Assembly (NCBI GenBank): GCA_958299035.1
Contig: CATQJL010000001.1
Coordinates: 104,541,661-104,605,660 of the forward strand
Origin: Cylicocyclus nassatus
Lineage: Eukaryota; Nematoda; Chromadorea; Rhabditida; Strongylidae
DNA length: 64,000 nt
Reading direction: 5' to 3'
The position numbers were made by a program, and so were the translations under genes. A model generated the notes under the pieces. It had not been told where the DNA came from. It worked only from the letters and a program-made list of their open reading frames with translations, and ran no database searches. Below are positions 20,985 through 33,955 of the stretch, in pieces. Within the stretch, counting starts at the first letter, position 1, and each line of letters begins with the position of its first letter.

Positions 20985-22599
20985 TTAGGCAACAAGTTTC
21001 CAATAAAAGTGCCTAATTTACAGTCAAAGTTGGGAAATCTGTCAAGAGTTTGCGCCCTTAAATCTCTGCAAGTTGTAGGGTTGGGGTAATCTCATGTGGT
21101 CAATGACATGTAGTTTTGATAGTTCTATTTTTTCAGGGGTAGCTTTTGCCTACAAATTCCCTGTATAAGGCGCTATATAACGGCGATGATGCATATTTTG
21201 GATTTTTTCTCCGTGGAGAGTAGGGATGACGGGCTGGGATAGCCATTATACTTGGGTCCGAATCGAATAGAAATTCGATTATTCGAATAAAACATTCGAA
21301 TATATTCGTATTCGAAATTCGATATTCGGAGTTCTTCCATTTGAATAATTGAGAAAACGGGATTTCGAATATAATTCGAAACTCGAATAATCAAAAAACG
21401 AGTTTTCGAATATTATTCGTAAACTCGATTAATCTAAAAATAGGGTTTCGAATAGATTATTCGAATGTTTTATTCGAATGTTTATTCGAATTCGTATTCG
21501 AATGTACTCCGTATTCAGATTATTCGACTTTGTTGCAGAGACAAATGCTGAGTATCAAGCTCACTTCGTCCGCGTTTTTTTGGCAAAACTCGGTAATGCA
21601 TCTTTTGCAACCGGTATACCTTTGAACAGTATGGAGAGTCGCATTCTTCCGATTGCTTGCTGCAGTAAAACTAATCATATGTGGATTCTAATTGATGTTT
21701 TTTCGATCAATGAGGATGTTCGCACTGCTATTGGCACCAAATCAGCAAAGAAGATATCAAATTCAAGCTCATATTCTGAGTTTATACTGAATTGAAATGG
21801 CTGTTCTTCTTTTTTTGCATTGCTCATGCTTGCGGTATGCAAAGCCCATACTAGTGAGCATTCTTGCTCGCATAAATCATTTCAAAACTGCCTATTCGTT
21901 ACCTTGGAGTTTTTTGCGAATTGGTGTATCTTGAGTAAAAGACATCGCAGTTGTAGTGGAGGATTAGACGGTTTAAATTGCCGTACGCGATTTGCCAGTT
22001 ACGAGATGTCTTCAAATGTAATGCCAGCTTACCACAAAAAATTAGCGTGTACAACTTACTAAAATGATAAATGCCCTGCATTCTGTACTTTTACAAGTTT
22101 TGAAGAATTTGAGTATTGCCAAACCACGTCGCCACTGAAATGTCTGCCGTATGCCCGGGGTTATAGGGGCATTCGTCTCGCTTCGCGGAGGAAACCACAT
22201 GCCTTCGTCCACAATTAGCTTATACCACACAAGACGAAAGTCTCCGATGAACAGGCGTATCGTAGCATTTGTGGAATTTAAGTACATATGTGGCCACCTT
22301 ATTGCTTCAAAAGATCGCACACCTAGCGCTATGAATCCGAACAGCTCGTTAGGTGCTTAACCAAGTTGCAATGTTTCTCATTTTTAGATTTTAGCTCCAG
22401 CCAATTTTATCTTTACCCTGCTAAACGTCTTTGGAATCCAGTGTAAGCCTGACAAATAAGGTCTACTGTCGAACAAAGCCGCAGGATCAAGGTGTATAAA
22501 TGCGGTTCTTACCCGTGCGGTGCATAACGCGCAAGGATCACGAAGTGCAGCCGCTTACACGACGCGCGCGACCGCTCAAAGCTGGCTGATGCAGCTTCA

Positions 22600-22795
22600 A
22601 AATTATGGATAAAAATTTACTTTATCGATTTTATCGACTTTTGGAGAAGTTTGAGCTGCGGGGCTGGGAGTTGATAGAGGGGTAAATGACCGCGCTGATT
22701 AAAAATAAAATTTACCATCGATTTCACCGATTTTTGAAAAATCGAGCTAGGAGTTGGTATAGGGGATACTAGGGGGCTGATTATGAATGGATCGG
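22600..22795 (+). repeat. Two monomers of the 119-bp Helitron satellite
   Basis: Two successive blocks contain TTTATCGATTTTATCGACTT, then GGGGCTGGGAGTTG and, later, CGATTTTTGAAAAATCGAGC and TAGGAGTTGGTATAGGGG. These match the repeat unit seen at 48.3, 50-52 and 56.6-57.4 kb. Here they lie inside the 1.87-kb element. Confidence 0.65.
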
Positions 22796-22904
22796 CTTTA
22801 GCCAGATATGTCAGCAAGTTTGAGATGTGATTGCTTTAGTTATTCGATAAATCATTCGAATATTTATTCGAAATTCGACTTCCAATGTTCGAATATATTC
22901 GATA

Positions 22905-23087
22905 TTCATTCATTCGATATTTTTGATTTTCCGAATTTATTCGAAATTCATTCATTCGATATTTTTGATTTTCCGAATTTATTCGAAATTCATTCATTCG
23001 ATATTTTCAATTTTCCGAATTTATTCGATATTCGTTTAATCGAGATTTTTTATTTTCGAATTTACTCGATATTCATTCATTCGATGA
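22905..23087 (+). repeat. 42-bp minisatellite, about four units
   Basis: The unit containing ATTCATTCATTCGATATTTT, then GATTTTCCGAATTTATTCG, repeats every 42 bp, with later units more diverged. It translates without stops as a 14-residue repeat, but this follows from the period rather than from coding selection. Confidence 0.85.
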
Positions 23088-23574
23088 AAAATTATCGAAT
23101 TACCCAAGTATAATAGCCATACTTCAGTTTGTATTCGAGGAAGACTCCACATATAATTCAAAAAGAATGCATGGACTCTCTCTGTGAAAACCCATCTATA
23201 GAATTTCCCGGACTTTGTTGTAGCCACGCAATTTTTCCTCTTTCTCCCTCCTCACTTTTCCCTCTCTCTTTAGTACTGCAACGCGTGTAATAGCTACCCG
23301 ACGGCCATGTGGACCTAATTAGAGGGCTGAAAACGGCTAGAAAGGGGGTAAATAGGGTTAGAAAAACACGATCCTCGCTTAAATTTTCTTATTTTTGCTA
23401 TTTTCCTCAATTTTGATTGTGGTATGGGATAGAAAGTGGGCAGAGCTAACTTGGAGGAGTTATGGTTGTATGATAGCACTGGAAGTGAGCTTCTATTGCA
23501 CTAATAATAGATTAAAATGAAATAATAATAATAGGGTAATAAAACCATCGATGACATCTCTGTCACATAGAGTC

Positions 23575-23800
23575 TCACCTTTTCTCGGCGTACGCCCGAA
23601 ACTGCGTAAAAAGAGTCCGAGCGCTTGCTGAAAGTTTGGCCAACGCTCGCTGAAAGAAATCATTTGCCGAGCGCTTGCAAAAAAATGCTGTATTGCTGCC
23701 CGCTGGCGGGATATGCGACCGTAAAGGAAGTGCCGCTCTCTAAAGGTTTTTCACGCCCCAAAATTCTGCTGATCGCCTACAGAAAAGCGCGAGTATCTGA
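23575..23800 (-). repeat. Partial copy of the 58.8-kb CTCAGA element
   Basis: On the minus strand this begins CTCAGATACTCGCGCTTTTC and runs through GATCAGCAGAATTTTGGGGC. It then matches 58790-59022 for about 230 bp, ending near GAGACTCTATGTGACAGAG. The outer end retains the CTCAGATA terminus, the G-rich subterminal block is missing, and the other end is lost. Confidence 0.75.
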
Positions 23801-23805
23801 GTGGT

Positions 23806-25090
23806 ATGAGCGTATTGGAAAAAGGTAATCATTGCCTAAGTCTCCTTGTATTCACAGCACCATTAGAAGAGTACCGGATCATTTGTTTTAATATTTCGCA
23901 ACATTTTCAACAACGAGAATTGCTCATCTTGGCGCCAGAAGGCACTCGGCTATATCAAAAAAAGCTTTTTAAACTTTCAAAGTTCTACAAATTGGTACAG
24001 GATTCATTTGGGGGCAGTTCGACCAAAAACGCTTTCCCTGTAAGCAATATATTCCTAAAAACTTTTGATAAAGAAGCGATATAACTTAAGTTGAGCGTAA
24101 GCTTAGGCACACGTCTTTAACCCATTGACAACGACGCCTAATTTTGCAAGGCGGCGCTGCCTAGGTGGTTTTGCAAATGTATAATGCTCCTTTTCAAGAT
24201 CGAAAGAATTAACATAATGCTATCTAACATATTAGCGCTTTTTTCGAGCAGATTCTAATCTACAAGCCGTCTTATGACATTTAGAAATTTGGTAATTACT
24301 CACAAAAGCAAGCACTTAACTCGCTTCGGAATAAGCTAACCTGCCAGAGACAGCATATTCGGAATCAGCGTTCAAAGCTGATTCCAAATGCATGTGTCTT
24401 ATCTCAAAAGGAATCTAACTTAGTATCCTTTCCTTGAGAGCATTCTCTCAATAAACACATTGACGACCGCTTGACACACCATGACTTTTATTGAGATGGC
24501 TACTAAAATGTGTCAAACCAACTCAGGGAGTTTTCTTTCATGCTGGATTTAGATACAACCTTTAGTGTTTTTGCCAGAATTTCAGCGCTACTGTAGGTCT
24601 ACTGTAGATGGAATTGTGCGTGATTTTATTTGAAAAATGTTGGCCAACAAAGGTTTCGGTCGTCATGTGTTAACAACAAGTTTCTCCCCAACCTGAGTGA
24701 GTCAGCTCCATTGGAGAAGACCGATCACTAAGATCGTTAGCGTGGGTTCGGTAGTTGAATCAGCAAAAGCAGCTTGATTTTGAGAAGAAGAGACAGTTTT
24801 TCTTAGATAGACGTGTTGATATAGTAGGATGGAGTGCGAAAGGGTTGTTGCTTGGTCCATATCGTTTGCGCTTTTTTGACTGCATATGTAATACTGGTTT
24901 GCGGCTACATTTCTATTGATTACTTTGACGAAGGATTTTCCTAAGCATATATCTTGTGATTTATTTCATTTTTATTATTCTAGTACACTCATTTCGTAAA
25001 TGAAAAAAGGGCAAAGAATAGTAACCCTGAAAATGCAGGCAATCAATCAATAAAGGTCGAAATAGAACTTCGTAAACTCAGAATGAGCGG
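23806..25090. other. Unassigned stretch with one 92-codon frame
   Basis: The ATG-started frame at 23806-24084 contains CLSLLVFTAPLEEYRIICFN and LFKLSKFYKLVQDSFGG but no recognised motif or convincing splice context. A 9-bp hairpin (GGAATCAGC...GCTGATTCC) sits at 24361. Otherwise nothing is seen. Confidence 0.25.
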
Positions 25091-25094
25091 AAAG

Positions 25095-25419
25095 CAGTGG
25101 CGTATCGAGAGGGGGGGGGAGAGAGGAGGGGAGGCGCTATTTACTTACATGGGCTATAAAAATTTGCAAATTACTTGTTTACATCTATAAATAATTAGAA
25201 TAATTTTTCGAATTTTCTAAAAATTCAATTTAGCATTACAAGAATCTTTTTTCCGGAGGCGTGGATAACAAAACGCCCACTTCTTACAAAATTTCGAGGC
25301 TATGGACCTGCAAAAATTTTAGGGAATTTACGAGAAGTTTTTTCGGAGTGCGTGGGTCACCCTACGCACCTTCACTAAGGAAAACTTTTGTCGGAACGGA
25401 AATCCTGGGTACGCCACTA
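25095..25419. mobile_element. hAT-like MITE
   Basis: The left end is CAGTGGCGTATCGAG and the right end is GGTACGCCACTA. Flanks GCGGAAAG (25087-25094) and GTGGAAAG (25420-25427) form an 8-bp target duplication with one mismatch. CAGTGGCG-type ends and 8-bp duplications are typical of hAT elements. The interior has a G-run, a TTTACATCTATAAATAATTA block and GGAGTGCGTGGGTCACCCTA, shared with the 52.7-kb copy. Confidence 0.75.
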
Positions 25420-25427
25420 GTGGAAAG

Positions 25428-27844
25428 ACATGGTAAAAAAGTAGGATGAACAGTGATCACGGTTAGAGGGAAGTTGCGAAAATCAGGGTGGTACATTACA
25501 AATGACCAGCTGCTGCGATGTGCTTTTTGAATTTACTTTTGAAATGTTACTCTTACGTTTTACTGCCATAATTGAAATGCTACTCTTACGTTTTACTGCC
25601 ATGACAAAAGAAATTTCAAGAGCCAGAAATTTCTTTTGTGTACGTTGTCACGTGCAAACAAAAAGGGAATTTGTTTTTGCTCGTTATATAAAAATGTGCA
25701 AAGGAAAAATTGCTCCTCCCGCAGTTAAGTTTGAACACCCAGCGCGCCCTTTGATCTGAAAGCGAGAATAATGCCATAAAAAGTAAGAGGTATGAGAGGC
25801 TCTTCATTTTCAGTACTCTCCGGCGTTTCATATGTAGGATGTAAGCGGGGTTAAGCTAAATTAAATGAGCATTGAAGAAACAAAACTAAACACCTTTCAA
25901 GCACTTTCTAGGCTTCGTTTGTGCTTTCTTAATAAGCGACACCATACAATACCGATCGTATTTTGTGAAAAAAAAGTCGGCAGCGGTCGTTGAAACTAGA
26001 TGGACAAGTTGATGGTCGCCGCAGGCCGCCGTCGAAGTCAAATTCAAGGCATCATCATATCTCGGTTCAGAGTTAACGGATTATGAATCGAAGGTAGCAA
26101 GCACTCAGCTCGGTAAGGCGCATCTTCTGATACATACGGGCGGCATTGTTGGCAAATGGTAGATATACAGTAGGTAGTTGGTCCTTTAGATTTCTAGTTT
26201 AAATGGATTTCTCAATGTACTGATAAAACTTACGTTAATTCGCTGTAGGAAGCACTTTCTATAGGTACTGTAGGGATATGCTAGAAAGTCACTTTGCACG
26301 AATATGCTCAAAAACCTGCTCGACTATTGGCTATATGATGCGCGGAGTGCATAATTATGCGCAAGTCGTTTGTAACTCAATTTGTGGCCCTGCACATTGC
26401 GCGCGGCAAGCAACGAGACCTTATTGGTGACTGCCACTAAGAACTCTTGTAGCGGAACAAACTGTGGAAATGTGTTGCACTATATAACACATCAAGATAA
26501 AAGAGACTAGAAAACAGGGCGTAATTTCAGGGACGAATGATAGGTTCCGATCTTGAATGTCGTGAAGTAGCTTGCTTGATATGGAGGACGATGTGTGACG
26601 ATTTACTCGAGTTTGTCTAAATCGTTGCTTCCTTGGCTCAGAGAGACTTTTTTTTCAAGGTGTCATCTATAGGAAATCAGCTATTTTCGATACATGGCAC
26701 ATTACGTGAAACAGCTGTGCTTAATAAACATAATATTTTTTGTGGACGTGTTTTCGCGATGATATACCGCAGCATATTGTACACAAAAAACTCTATCAAA
26801 TATTTCACAGTAGAATTGTGTCCATACATCATCTTCGGAGAAAGTCATCTGGATGCTCCTCTTTAAAACTAAGAGAGTGACTGGTGAATTCTACGGTTTT
26901 GCAAGGTCTACATATATTTTATTTCAACCAAGTCTACAGCACCACTTAGAAAACCGATTTGGCACTGATACTTTGATCAGCATGCTATTTTGAGTACCCA
27001 ATTTGAGTTTCGAGTTGATCTGGAATCTTCAATCATGTCCCGCGGACGGATATTTGTAAGAATGCAACTCAATGCTTTCTACATACGAAGGTCTCCCATA
27101 GGCAACGTTTGATAGTGCAGCTTCTCGAGTATCTAAAAGCTATGTAAACAAAAAACTTCGTAATATAAAGGCGAAAATGACACTCAAATCCTGGAGAAAT
27201 TCATATTTACTCAATATATACACCATAGTTAGTGCTACTGTAAGGAGCTATCTTGAGAATCAAATGTGAAACTTGTAATCAGCAGGTTGGATAAGCTCTT
27301 TGGACGAGTTTTTCAGAGAGATAGGGCCACTTGATTTTTTCGCGTTCCTCGCTCTCGACCTCGTTGCAGGTTTTGGCTGAAATATTTAGTTCTTGGATAG
27401 GAAAGCTTCACTTACATTGGCTTTCCGACCCGCCGTTTACAAAAAGCTTAGTTTAAAAAGAAAGACATAACTAACACAAGATCACAAATTCGCCTACACT
27501 TTTCGCGATCTTTTAATAAACTTGCTTGCATATCCTCGCATGTTAGAGACTCCATGAACAACACTATTGGCACATTCTTAATACAGGCCCTTATCTGCTC
27601 TTTTTGCAAGCCTATAAGGTTTCAAGCTTATGTCCTCATGCATTTTGTCCCAAGTTTCAAGGTCGCGTAATTTGGAAAATTTCAAGCAAAAGCGAACGTG
27701 CAGATGGCAAGAATGATACCGGGATACTTGCTACGAATTTCCTGTTTTTCCAATCTCCTCAGCAGTAACAGTGATTTCTTTTTTAGATGTAGGAAGTCTT
27801 CCGACAAAGGAAAAAGATAATGAAGATATACGAGCGAGAGATTG
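25428..27844. other. Gene-free stretch
   Basis: A 25-bp block (GAAATGTTACTCTTACGTTT...) is duplicated in tandem at about 25541-25605. No gene, RNA or mobile element was otherwise supported in this 2.4 kb. Confidence 0.35.
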
Positions 27845-27849
27845 TTAGC

Positions 27850-28647
27850 TGTTGCGGCTCGGTGGGCTCTGCGCCCCCTCACCTAGTGCTCGACTGCCTT
27901 GCGGCCAGCTCCTGTCCCCGAAGGACTTCCGCAGCTGCGGGTGGGCCCAGCCCACAACGGCGCGTTACGCCTACACGAACACGAAACAAACAACATACAT
28001 AAAATTTACTAAATAAATATGCACGACAAAAATATACGATATAAACAGACGTAAATATACATACCACGGGGAGAGTTAAGCTCTACCCCGCGCTACCGAT
28101 GGGGACTCTAGCTTACTCACTCTCACACGCTAACACACACTCACTCTCTCCCGACATCCAAGGGAGCTACCCACAGGCCGGCCGCGCGCCGCCAAGGCAG
28201 CAGCTACGGCACGGCAACACCGACCCCGTGATGTTAACCCGCTACGTCGAACAAAGCTCCTAATGAATCCTGCGCGACCAAGGCGCTTCGTGATGTTCAT
28301 CATCCTGGAACTCTATCCTCGCGCGTACATCCAAACAATCCATCAACAGTCCATCCAATCGCGCGAGGCACGGGGACGTAGACACGACGGCGATATCGTG
28401 GAAACCCAACCAATCAATAATAAAGGCGGCACGACGATGATAGTAAGATGACAAGACAGGAGAGGCCGCACTGGCGCGCGTACGCGCTATTTATAGCGGT
28501 GGCTGGGGGCGTGCCTACATGGTGTGGTCTCGGAGCGAACAAGGTAGCCGCCGTAAAGCGCGGCGACCGTGCTCACGACCGAGACGCGCGGCAGCACGGT
28601 GCTCCCGGCCACATGCTGTGAGGAGCGGTCGATCGCGAGCCGCGACA
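27850..28647 (-). mobile_element. Solo LTR of an LTR retrotransposon
   Basis: This 798-bp GC-rich block starts TGTTGCGGCTC and ends GAGCCGCGACA, that is TG...CA with an 11-bp near-perfect terminal inverted repeat. It is flanked by TTAGC at 27845-27849 and 28648-28652, a 5-bp target duplication. The orientation is inferred from a TATA-like GCTATAAATAGCG on the minus strand (28488-28500), about 150 bp inside the putative 5' end, with AATAAA-type sequence downstream. No internal coding region is present, so recombination between two LTRs probably removed it. The clade (Gypsy or BEL/Pao) cannot be told from the LTR alone. Confidence 0.85.
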
Positions 28648-28652
28648 TTAGC

Positions 28653-31600
28653 TCTGTAGCACGTTGTCCAAATATGGATAAGTGGTAGTCCATGGTAGTC
28701 CATCGAAAGTCTCAAAGCTGCGCGCTTGGTCTCCTGAGCAAACGGTGTTTAAGGCATGATATTGGGAGCTGGGCACATGTGCTACAGAATAATGTCAAGA
28801 GTTGCTGTCTTGGAAGTGATTGCTGGAAATGCGCTTGCAAAGAGTTCACCTAACGCCTGCGCTTTGCATTCATCGATCAAATGTTATGTGCATTACTCAA
28901 CATATCTTTGAGAGCTCCCTGGTAAAGGTCTTACTTTAAGTAAAGCTACATTGTAACCAAGCTTCTGCGTCCATCAAAACTGTGGAAAGAACTAGAAGTA
29001 AATGTTCCTTCCTCTATCTTAGTAAGCACCTCAACAAACATAAGTATAGATTTGATGGAGTCGAGATGAGTGTTTGTCAAGATGTGAAAGATCTGAAAAT
29101 TATTATCGATTGTATTTTGAAATGCATTGAAAACCTATCAAGCCAACCAGACTGGAAAATTTAAGTATTTGTTCTTCCACTGCGCAAGATGGCTTCAGCT
29201 CTTACCCGATGTCAGCGGTGAAACCCTTGAGAAAAAATTGAAAAAGGCTAATTTGTCCAAACTTTTGAGTAGTAATACTTTTTCTTGATTGCGTTGCGCT
29301 TTTATTATGTTGGGTTAGGTTTTAGGTCAGTGGAGACGAATTTATATTTGAAATGTCACGAAAACAATGGCACTTCGGTTTTCAAGCAAAACTTAAAATT
29401 TTTGAGAAGTGGAGCTGCTACCAATGCGTAATTCAGTGTCACATTACTCAAGTGACATAGAGGGGAAGCATGGTTGCTTGAGGTGTACTTTGCCAAATTT
29501 CAACTATTTTTTTCTTGACTTTCAGCAATAAAAATACAACTTGAGTACATATGAATGTTTCTGTCTATTTTCGATGTTTCTATAAAAGTAGGACAATGAG
29601 GGTTTCTTGGGCTTCATATGGCTAATACAGTTTGGATGACTTCCTATTTTTTAGGTCTCGGTTTCGAACATTTAAATCGATTTCTACGAACTTCCATCGG
29701 CCGTTTGTAGAGCTTATCTTGCTCTATCAAACAAAGCCCCTCAAAAATTTTTTGGTGTGTATCCTGTTGCGGTGGCATGTGAAACATCATCAATGTCGTG
29801 ACAATCTAATACAATGCGAGTTTATCGCGAAAGTCCGTTGCTGCAAAAAAGGAGATTCTTTATTTTTGTTCTGCGCTTTACTCTGTCTGCAATACAGTTG
29901 TAGACAGAGCACAAACACACAAAAGAATTTCATGGTACATTGATATTCGAATTATATGTTTGAATACAATCATCTCATGAAAATTAGGACGAGATAAATG
30001 TGGGCACTTTCAAAAAGTGGTTTGAATAAAAGCAATCTTTGATCAACGTAATCAAGCAATCGTCTAGCATGCTCGTACCGCTCGAACTCAGTAGCAGCGA
30101 TGACTTACAAATAAAGAAATCGCAAAACAGAGACAGTTTGGAGAAATCTGACAGTAAAAATCAACCAACACGAATACAACCGCCTCAAAAGGCAAAAAAG
30201 CAGGTTACTTATGCAAAGTTTTCAAAAATAATTCCTTTAAGCATGTCCTTAGCTACTTCATAATTTGCATATTGGGCGCTGTAACGTTTCACGCAGTGAA
30301 TGCAGGAAAGCGAACACCAAAAAATATGCAAGTTAATTGCATACAGGGCTGTAAAGAATGTGTCACCAGGCTCAGATTTGCAGGCGTCGTTTTTCTTTTA
30401 TAGTTTATTAAGTAAACGGTTCGATTACCCAAGTTTGAGTTGAGGTACGCTTCAACACGAATAAGCCCATGTGGCAATTTATCAAATATTTGGCGTCTCT
30501 TGGTATACGAGAGTTATTGTTTTAAAAATATATCACGTCACCTCAACACATAAATGATCTGTTGGGGGATAACCACTTTAGAACAGCGTCTGCCAAGAAA
30601 ATGTACCTTATTTCCTGGCGCGTATTGACACAGATGTAAGTTTTAAATTTTCAACCTTGCTAATTTCAAATGCTACGCGTATATCCTTACTGGGAGTCCT
30701 GTTGTTATTCAACAATGACAAGAATACGAAGAATTGAATACATCTTAAAACTAAACAAAGCGGACTTTCACAATCAACATCGGGAAGATTGTTTCGCCAC
30801 ATTGTAATTACTCTAATGTCAAATTTTTCAAATTCTAAATGTCAAAAAGCTAATGAACTCAAAATCTGTGGATTCATCGCATTCTAGAAATAGGCTTTTA
30901 TTAGCATTTTTGATGTCGTAGAAAAGCAATAAAGAGACATTAGTACAATATCAGTTTTTAAATGCCATCAAAGTGCAGACAAATTTCTATTGGTAGACAG
31001 CACTCTAAATAAGTCACGGATCACGCGATCACAATGTTCGTTCATATTTAGATCGGCAATTTTCCGAGAAAATGGCGTGTGTGACTAAATCAGGTGCGTA
31101 AGTTGATGCTGGCATTGAGAGGACTTTGGAGTAGAGCTATTAAAAGGGATATTTGCATTTAGGGGTTACCTGAGCGCTAAAAATCTGGCCAAAAAGGCAG
31201 AATTTTGTGAGTACAACCAAAACAAGACTTATATGAGATTTTGTGAAATTAAGCATAGTGGTCGAAATATTGGAAGTGTTCGAAAATTTCTGAACCACTA
31301 GGATGAACAACTTGCCATGTTGATGATTGTGAATTCGACCAAACGTTTGTTTCCAAGTCTTTGACTTAGATGCTGGAAGCCACGCAGTCTGAATCATTTG
31401 ATTTTTTGATGCCGTCGTTAACTGTAAGTCTATTTGTTTCTAAAGACTAGAGGTGCACTAGAAAAGAAGAAATCGAAAAGAAAATTCAAATAGCACACGA
31501 GCCGGCCAGTCCCCAGATTCAGGCGATAAAGGAAGTTGAGGACGGATAACAATACACTATAGACTCATGATAGCAAAGTAAAAAGAATATGCACTTTGTT

Positions 31601-31960
31601 ATTCAAAGGTCATAGATGAGGACATCCATCACAACAGAAAGATTGGACTTGATTTGCTATCAGATAGACCGCTAAACTGCTCAAGTAAAAATTGAAAAGA
31701 ATAGGATGCAGAGAATTCTACCGCGCACCCTTCTAAGAAGAAACGCTAAAACAATGTAGCTCAGACGAATTAAGAGAGCCTTCAACAAAATTGATTCTTG
31801 AGAACCTGCTCGAACCTTATTGTTGAGCTCGATAGACAAATCTGCCATAATTTCGGATATTTTCAGCTTTTGAATTTATGTGGTCCACATAAATCACATG
31901 ATGTTCGCAAGTGTTTACAATAATCAACAAGATGTCATAAGCTGTTTTGAAGAACAGGGA
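28653..31960. other. Unassigned stretch with weak coding-like frames
   Basis: Three frames look protein-like but lack recognised domains. One is 29025-29164 (+), following a CTATCTTAG acceptor-like site, with three Cys in VCQDVKDLKIIIDCILKC. The second is 30039-30263 (+), rich in Lys, Ser and Gln. The third is 29632-29943 (+). They could be isolated exons. No donor/acceptor chain could be built. Confidence 0.2.
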
Positions 31961-31969
31961 CTCAAAGTA

Positions 31970-33055
31970 AGATTTCAAACGAGTAATAATATTTTGCAGT
32001 TAAATCGGCAGATAAAGCTAATGAATTATGGTAGTTTTTGCAATATTTTGTTGCTGTTGGCATGATCATGCTAATTATCTGACAAACAAAATGTAACAAA
32101 TTTGCTTGAAGCTTAAGTGTTCTTTAAATGAGTGAAACTTTGCGTAATATCAAACGCCCTTAACGTAAGTAATTACGTATCATTTGCTTGTTGTCACTTG
32201 TCAGATTTACTCCACAATTTTGTTTTTCCTGTCATGAGAAAATTAACGAAGATAACCTTTCTTCGCCAAACACTCAAATAAAACTACACATTGATCTGCT
32301 AAGCCTCAGCTACAACATCCAACACAATCCCTGCAAACTAACACTTTCGACGACAGCTTTGTAAAAATTGCATGCGTTCTTATTATTAAGAGAAAACTTT
32401 TGTTAGAGTACAACTGAGTAGGAGTAAAAATCACATGACTACTCTTTGTTGGGGATGTAACGCAGGGAACGATGATGTACGGACGACAATACTGTGAAAG
32501 TTCATTGTTCTATCTGCAAACAACTAACAGCGAAACCGTGGCCATATGCTCTTTAGTTCATTCCTGCAATTTTGAATGGCATTTAACACATGAAAACAAC
32601 AAAAAGTCTCTATACATTGAGGTAGTTATGTTGAATGCACAGTTGCTCAAACAAAGTGAAAAAAATGAATGTAGGAATTTCTTTAAGCGTTGCAAAACAA
32701 ATTCAAGTTTAGTTGAAAGCAATCTACAGTTATAAATATCAGCGGAATGACATGTTTGCTTGGTAAGAGTAGGACTTCTGAACCAATCATGGACAACCTA
32801 AAGATTCGTCTACATAGTTTATGCGCAGATATGGAACACTGTTTTCCAACACTTCCAAACTCTCCTTGCTATCCATGAAGCGTCAAAACAACTACTTGTC
32901 TAGGTTTGATTTCTAGCAAGGACTTTCAAAAGAAAGAAGCAAATGGATTAGACTTTACCTTTTTTACCTAAGATTTTATATCTGAGGCGACATCGCAAGC
33001 ACTGACAAGAGCAAGAGAGGCAGCACGGTCAGATTTAAGCAACGTCAAGATGACA
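31970..33055. repeat. Diverged duplicate of 45260-46190
   Basis: Ordered blocks are shared with 45.3-46.2 kb: ACAAAATGTAACAA, GAGTGAAA...TTTGCGT, AAAATTAACAAG/GAAG, CTTTTGTTAGAGTACA(A/G)CTGAG, GCAGG(G)AACGA, GAAAATTCATT/GAAAGTTCATT, CCAAACTCTCCTT, ACATCGCAAG. Order and orientation are kept over about 1 kb with many substitutions and indels. This fits either an old segmental duplication or two copies of one long repeat. Confidence 0.6.
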
Positions 33056-33430
33056 TTTGAACGTCCGTTTACCTAAAATTTGTTGCCAATTTTGAATCAG
33101 CTCGACCAAAAACCCACAAAATACCCAGTTCAACATATAGCAGACACATGCAAACATTCGTAATTATTTTTTTATTTAGAATTAAACTTATGGTGCTCTC
33201 TGAAAAAGGACAAAAAGTAAGCATAAAGAGCCACACTAGCCTCTCAACTCCAAGAGGTTGTGATGTGTAAAAAAGGAAAACGAACATATAGCAGTCGCTG
33301 CACCTTGTCGTGGTAAATCGAGAAGATGGAAGTTCATAAAATGGCATACTCCGCTCACTACCTTAAGTTTCTAACATACATGCAGCAATGTACTATGAAC
33401 CCTTTTGAATTTCACATGGCCCCGAGAAAT

Positions 33431-33535
33431 ACCTATTTTAGGCAAGAAAGGTAAAAAAAGTGATGCTGTCTTCTTGCAGCAAGACCTATTTTAGGCAAGA
33501 AAGGTAAAAAAGTGATGCTGTCTTCTTGCGGCAAG
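33431..33535 (+). repeat. 53-bp tandem duplication
   Basis: Positions 33431-33483 and 33484-33535 are nearly identical (starting ACCTATTTTAGGCAAGAAAG), differing by one A in a poly-A run and one base near the end. The duplication is recent. Confidence 0.9.
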
Positions 33536-33799
33536 ACACTATACAGTGTTTTGATCAGGGGTAAGATGGCAGCTGGCGTTTTAGTAGTTGACGTAGTGAA
33601 CCTGGCTGCAGATCTTCTGTTATTTACAGAAGAATTCTGCAGCATTTAAACCTTTGCAGATGAGAATTAATGCTCATTGCTGACTGCATGAAATGATAAT
33701 GATCGAGAGGAACACACATGCGATAAAGCATAAAAGAAAAATTAACTGCTGACAGGCACGCAAGCTAATGTCTCCTTGTTTCAGTATTTCATTTCAGTA

Positions 33800-33955
33800 T
33801 TACTGCATGACGAAGGCGCATTAGCAGCATTAGTTGAGTGGGCGCAAATGCGGCGCGCTTGTATCTCAAGGTCAATAATCCTGCACCTCAAACGCTCTAC
33901 AGCTAATTAATTCGCGTTCGCGCCCAAAGATATTGCGCCTTCGTCATGCAGCAGC
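33800..33955. repeat. Short foldback element
   Basis: CTGCATGACGAAGGCGCA (33803-33820) and its exact complement (33934-33951) bound about 150 bp with a further inverted GCGC-rich interior. It is likely a MITE; no target duplication was resolved. Confidence 0.65.

Larger units (their letters stand above)
21246..23113. mobile_element. 1.87-kb inverted-repeat element rich in TTCGAA motifs
   Basis: TTATACTTGGGT (21246-21257) and ACCCAAGTATAA (23102-23113) are perfect inverted ends. They are flanked by TAGCCA at 21240-21245 and 23114-23119, a 6-bp target duplication. Both subterminal zones (21260-21515 and 22845-23095) are dense in ATTCGAATA variants. The interior has GC-richer patches and open frames of 105 (21478-21795, +) and 92 (22042-22320, -) codons with no recognised domain. 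It may be a decayed autonomous element or one that captured host DNA. The superfamily is not assigned. Confidence 0.75.

Noticed and set aside
22808..23113. 101-codon frame with a 14-residue repeat
   Set aside because: It is the 42-bp minisatellite (42 is divisible by three) inside a transposon.
28263..28693. Frames on both strands in GC-rich DNA
   Set aside because: They lie inside the solo LTR and reflect its base composition.
31880..32065. Exon with donor CTCAAA|GTAAGA and acceptor ATTTTGCAG
   Set aside because: The intron would be 33 bp and every phase of the upstream exon has a stop.
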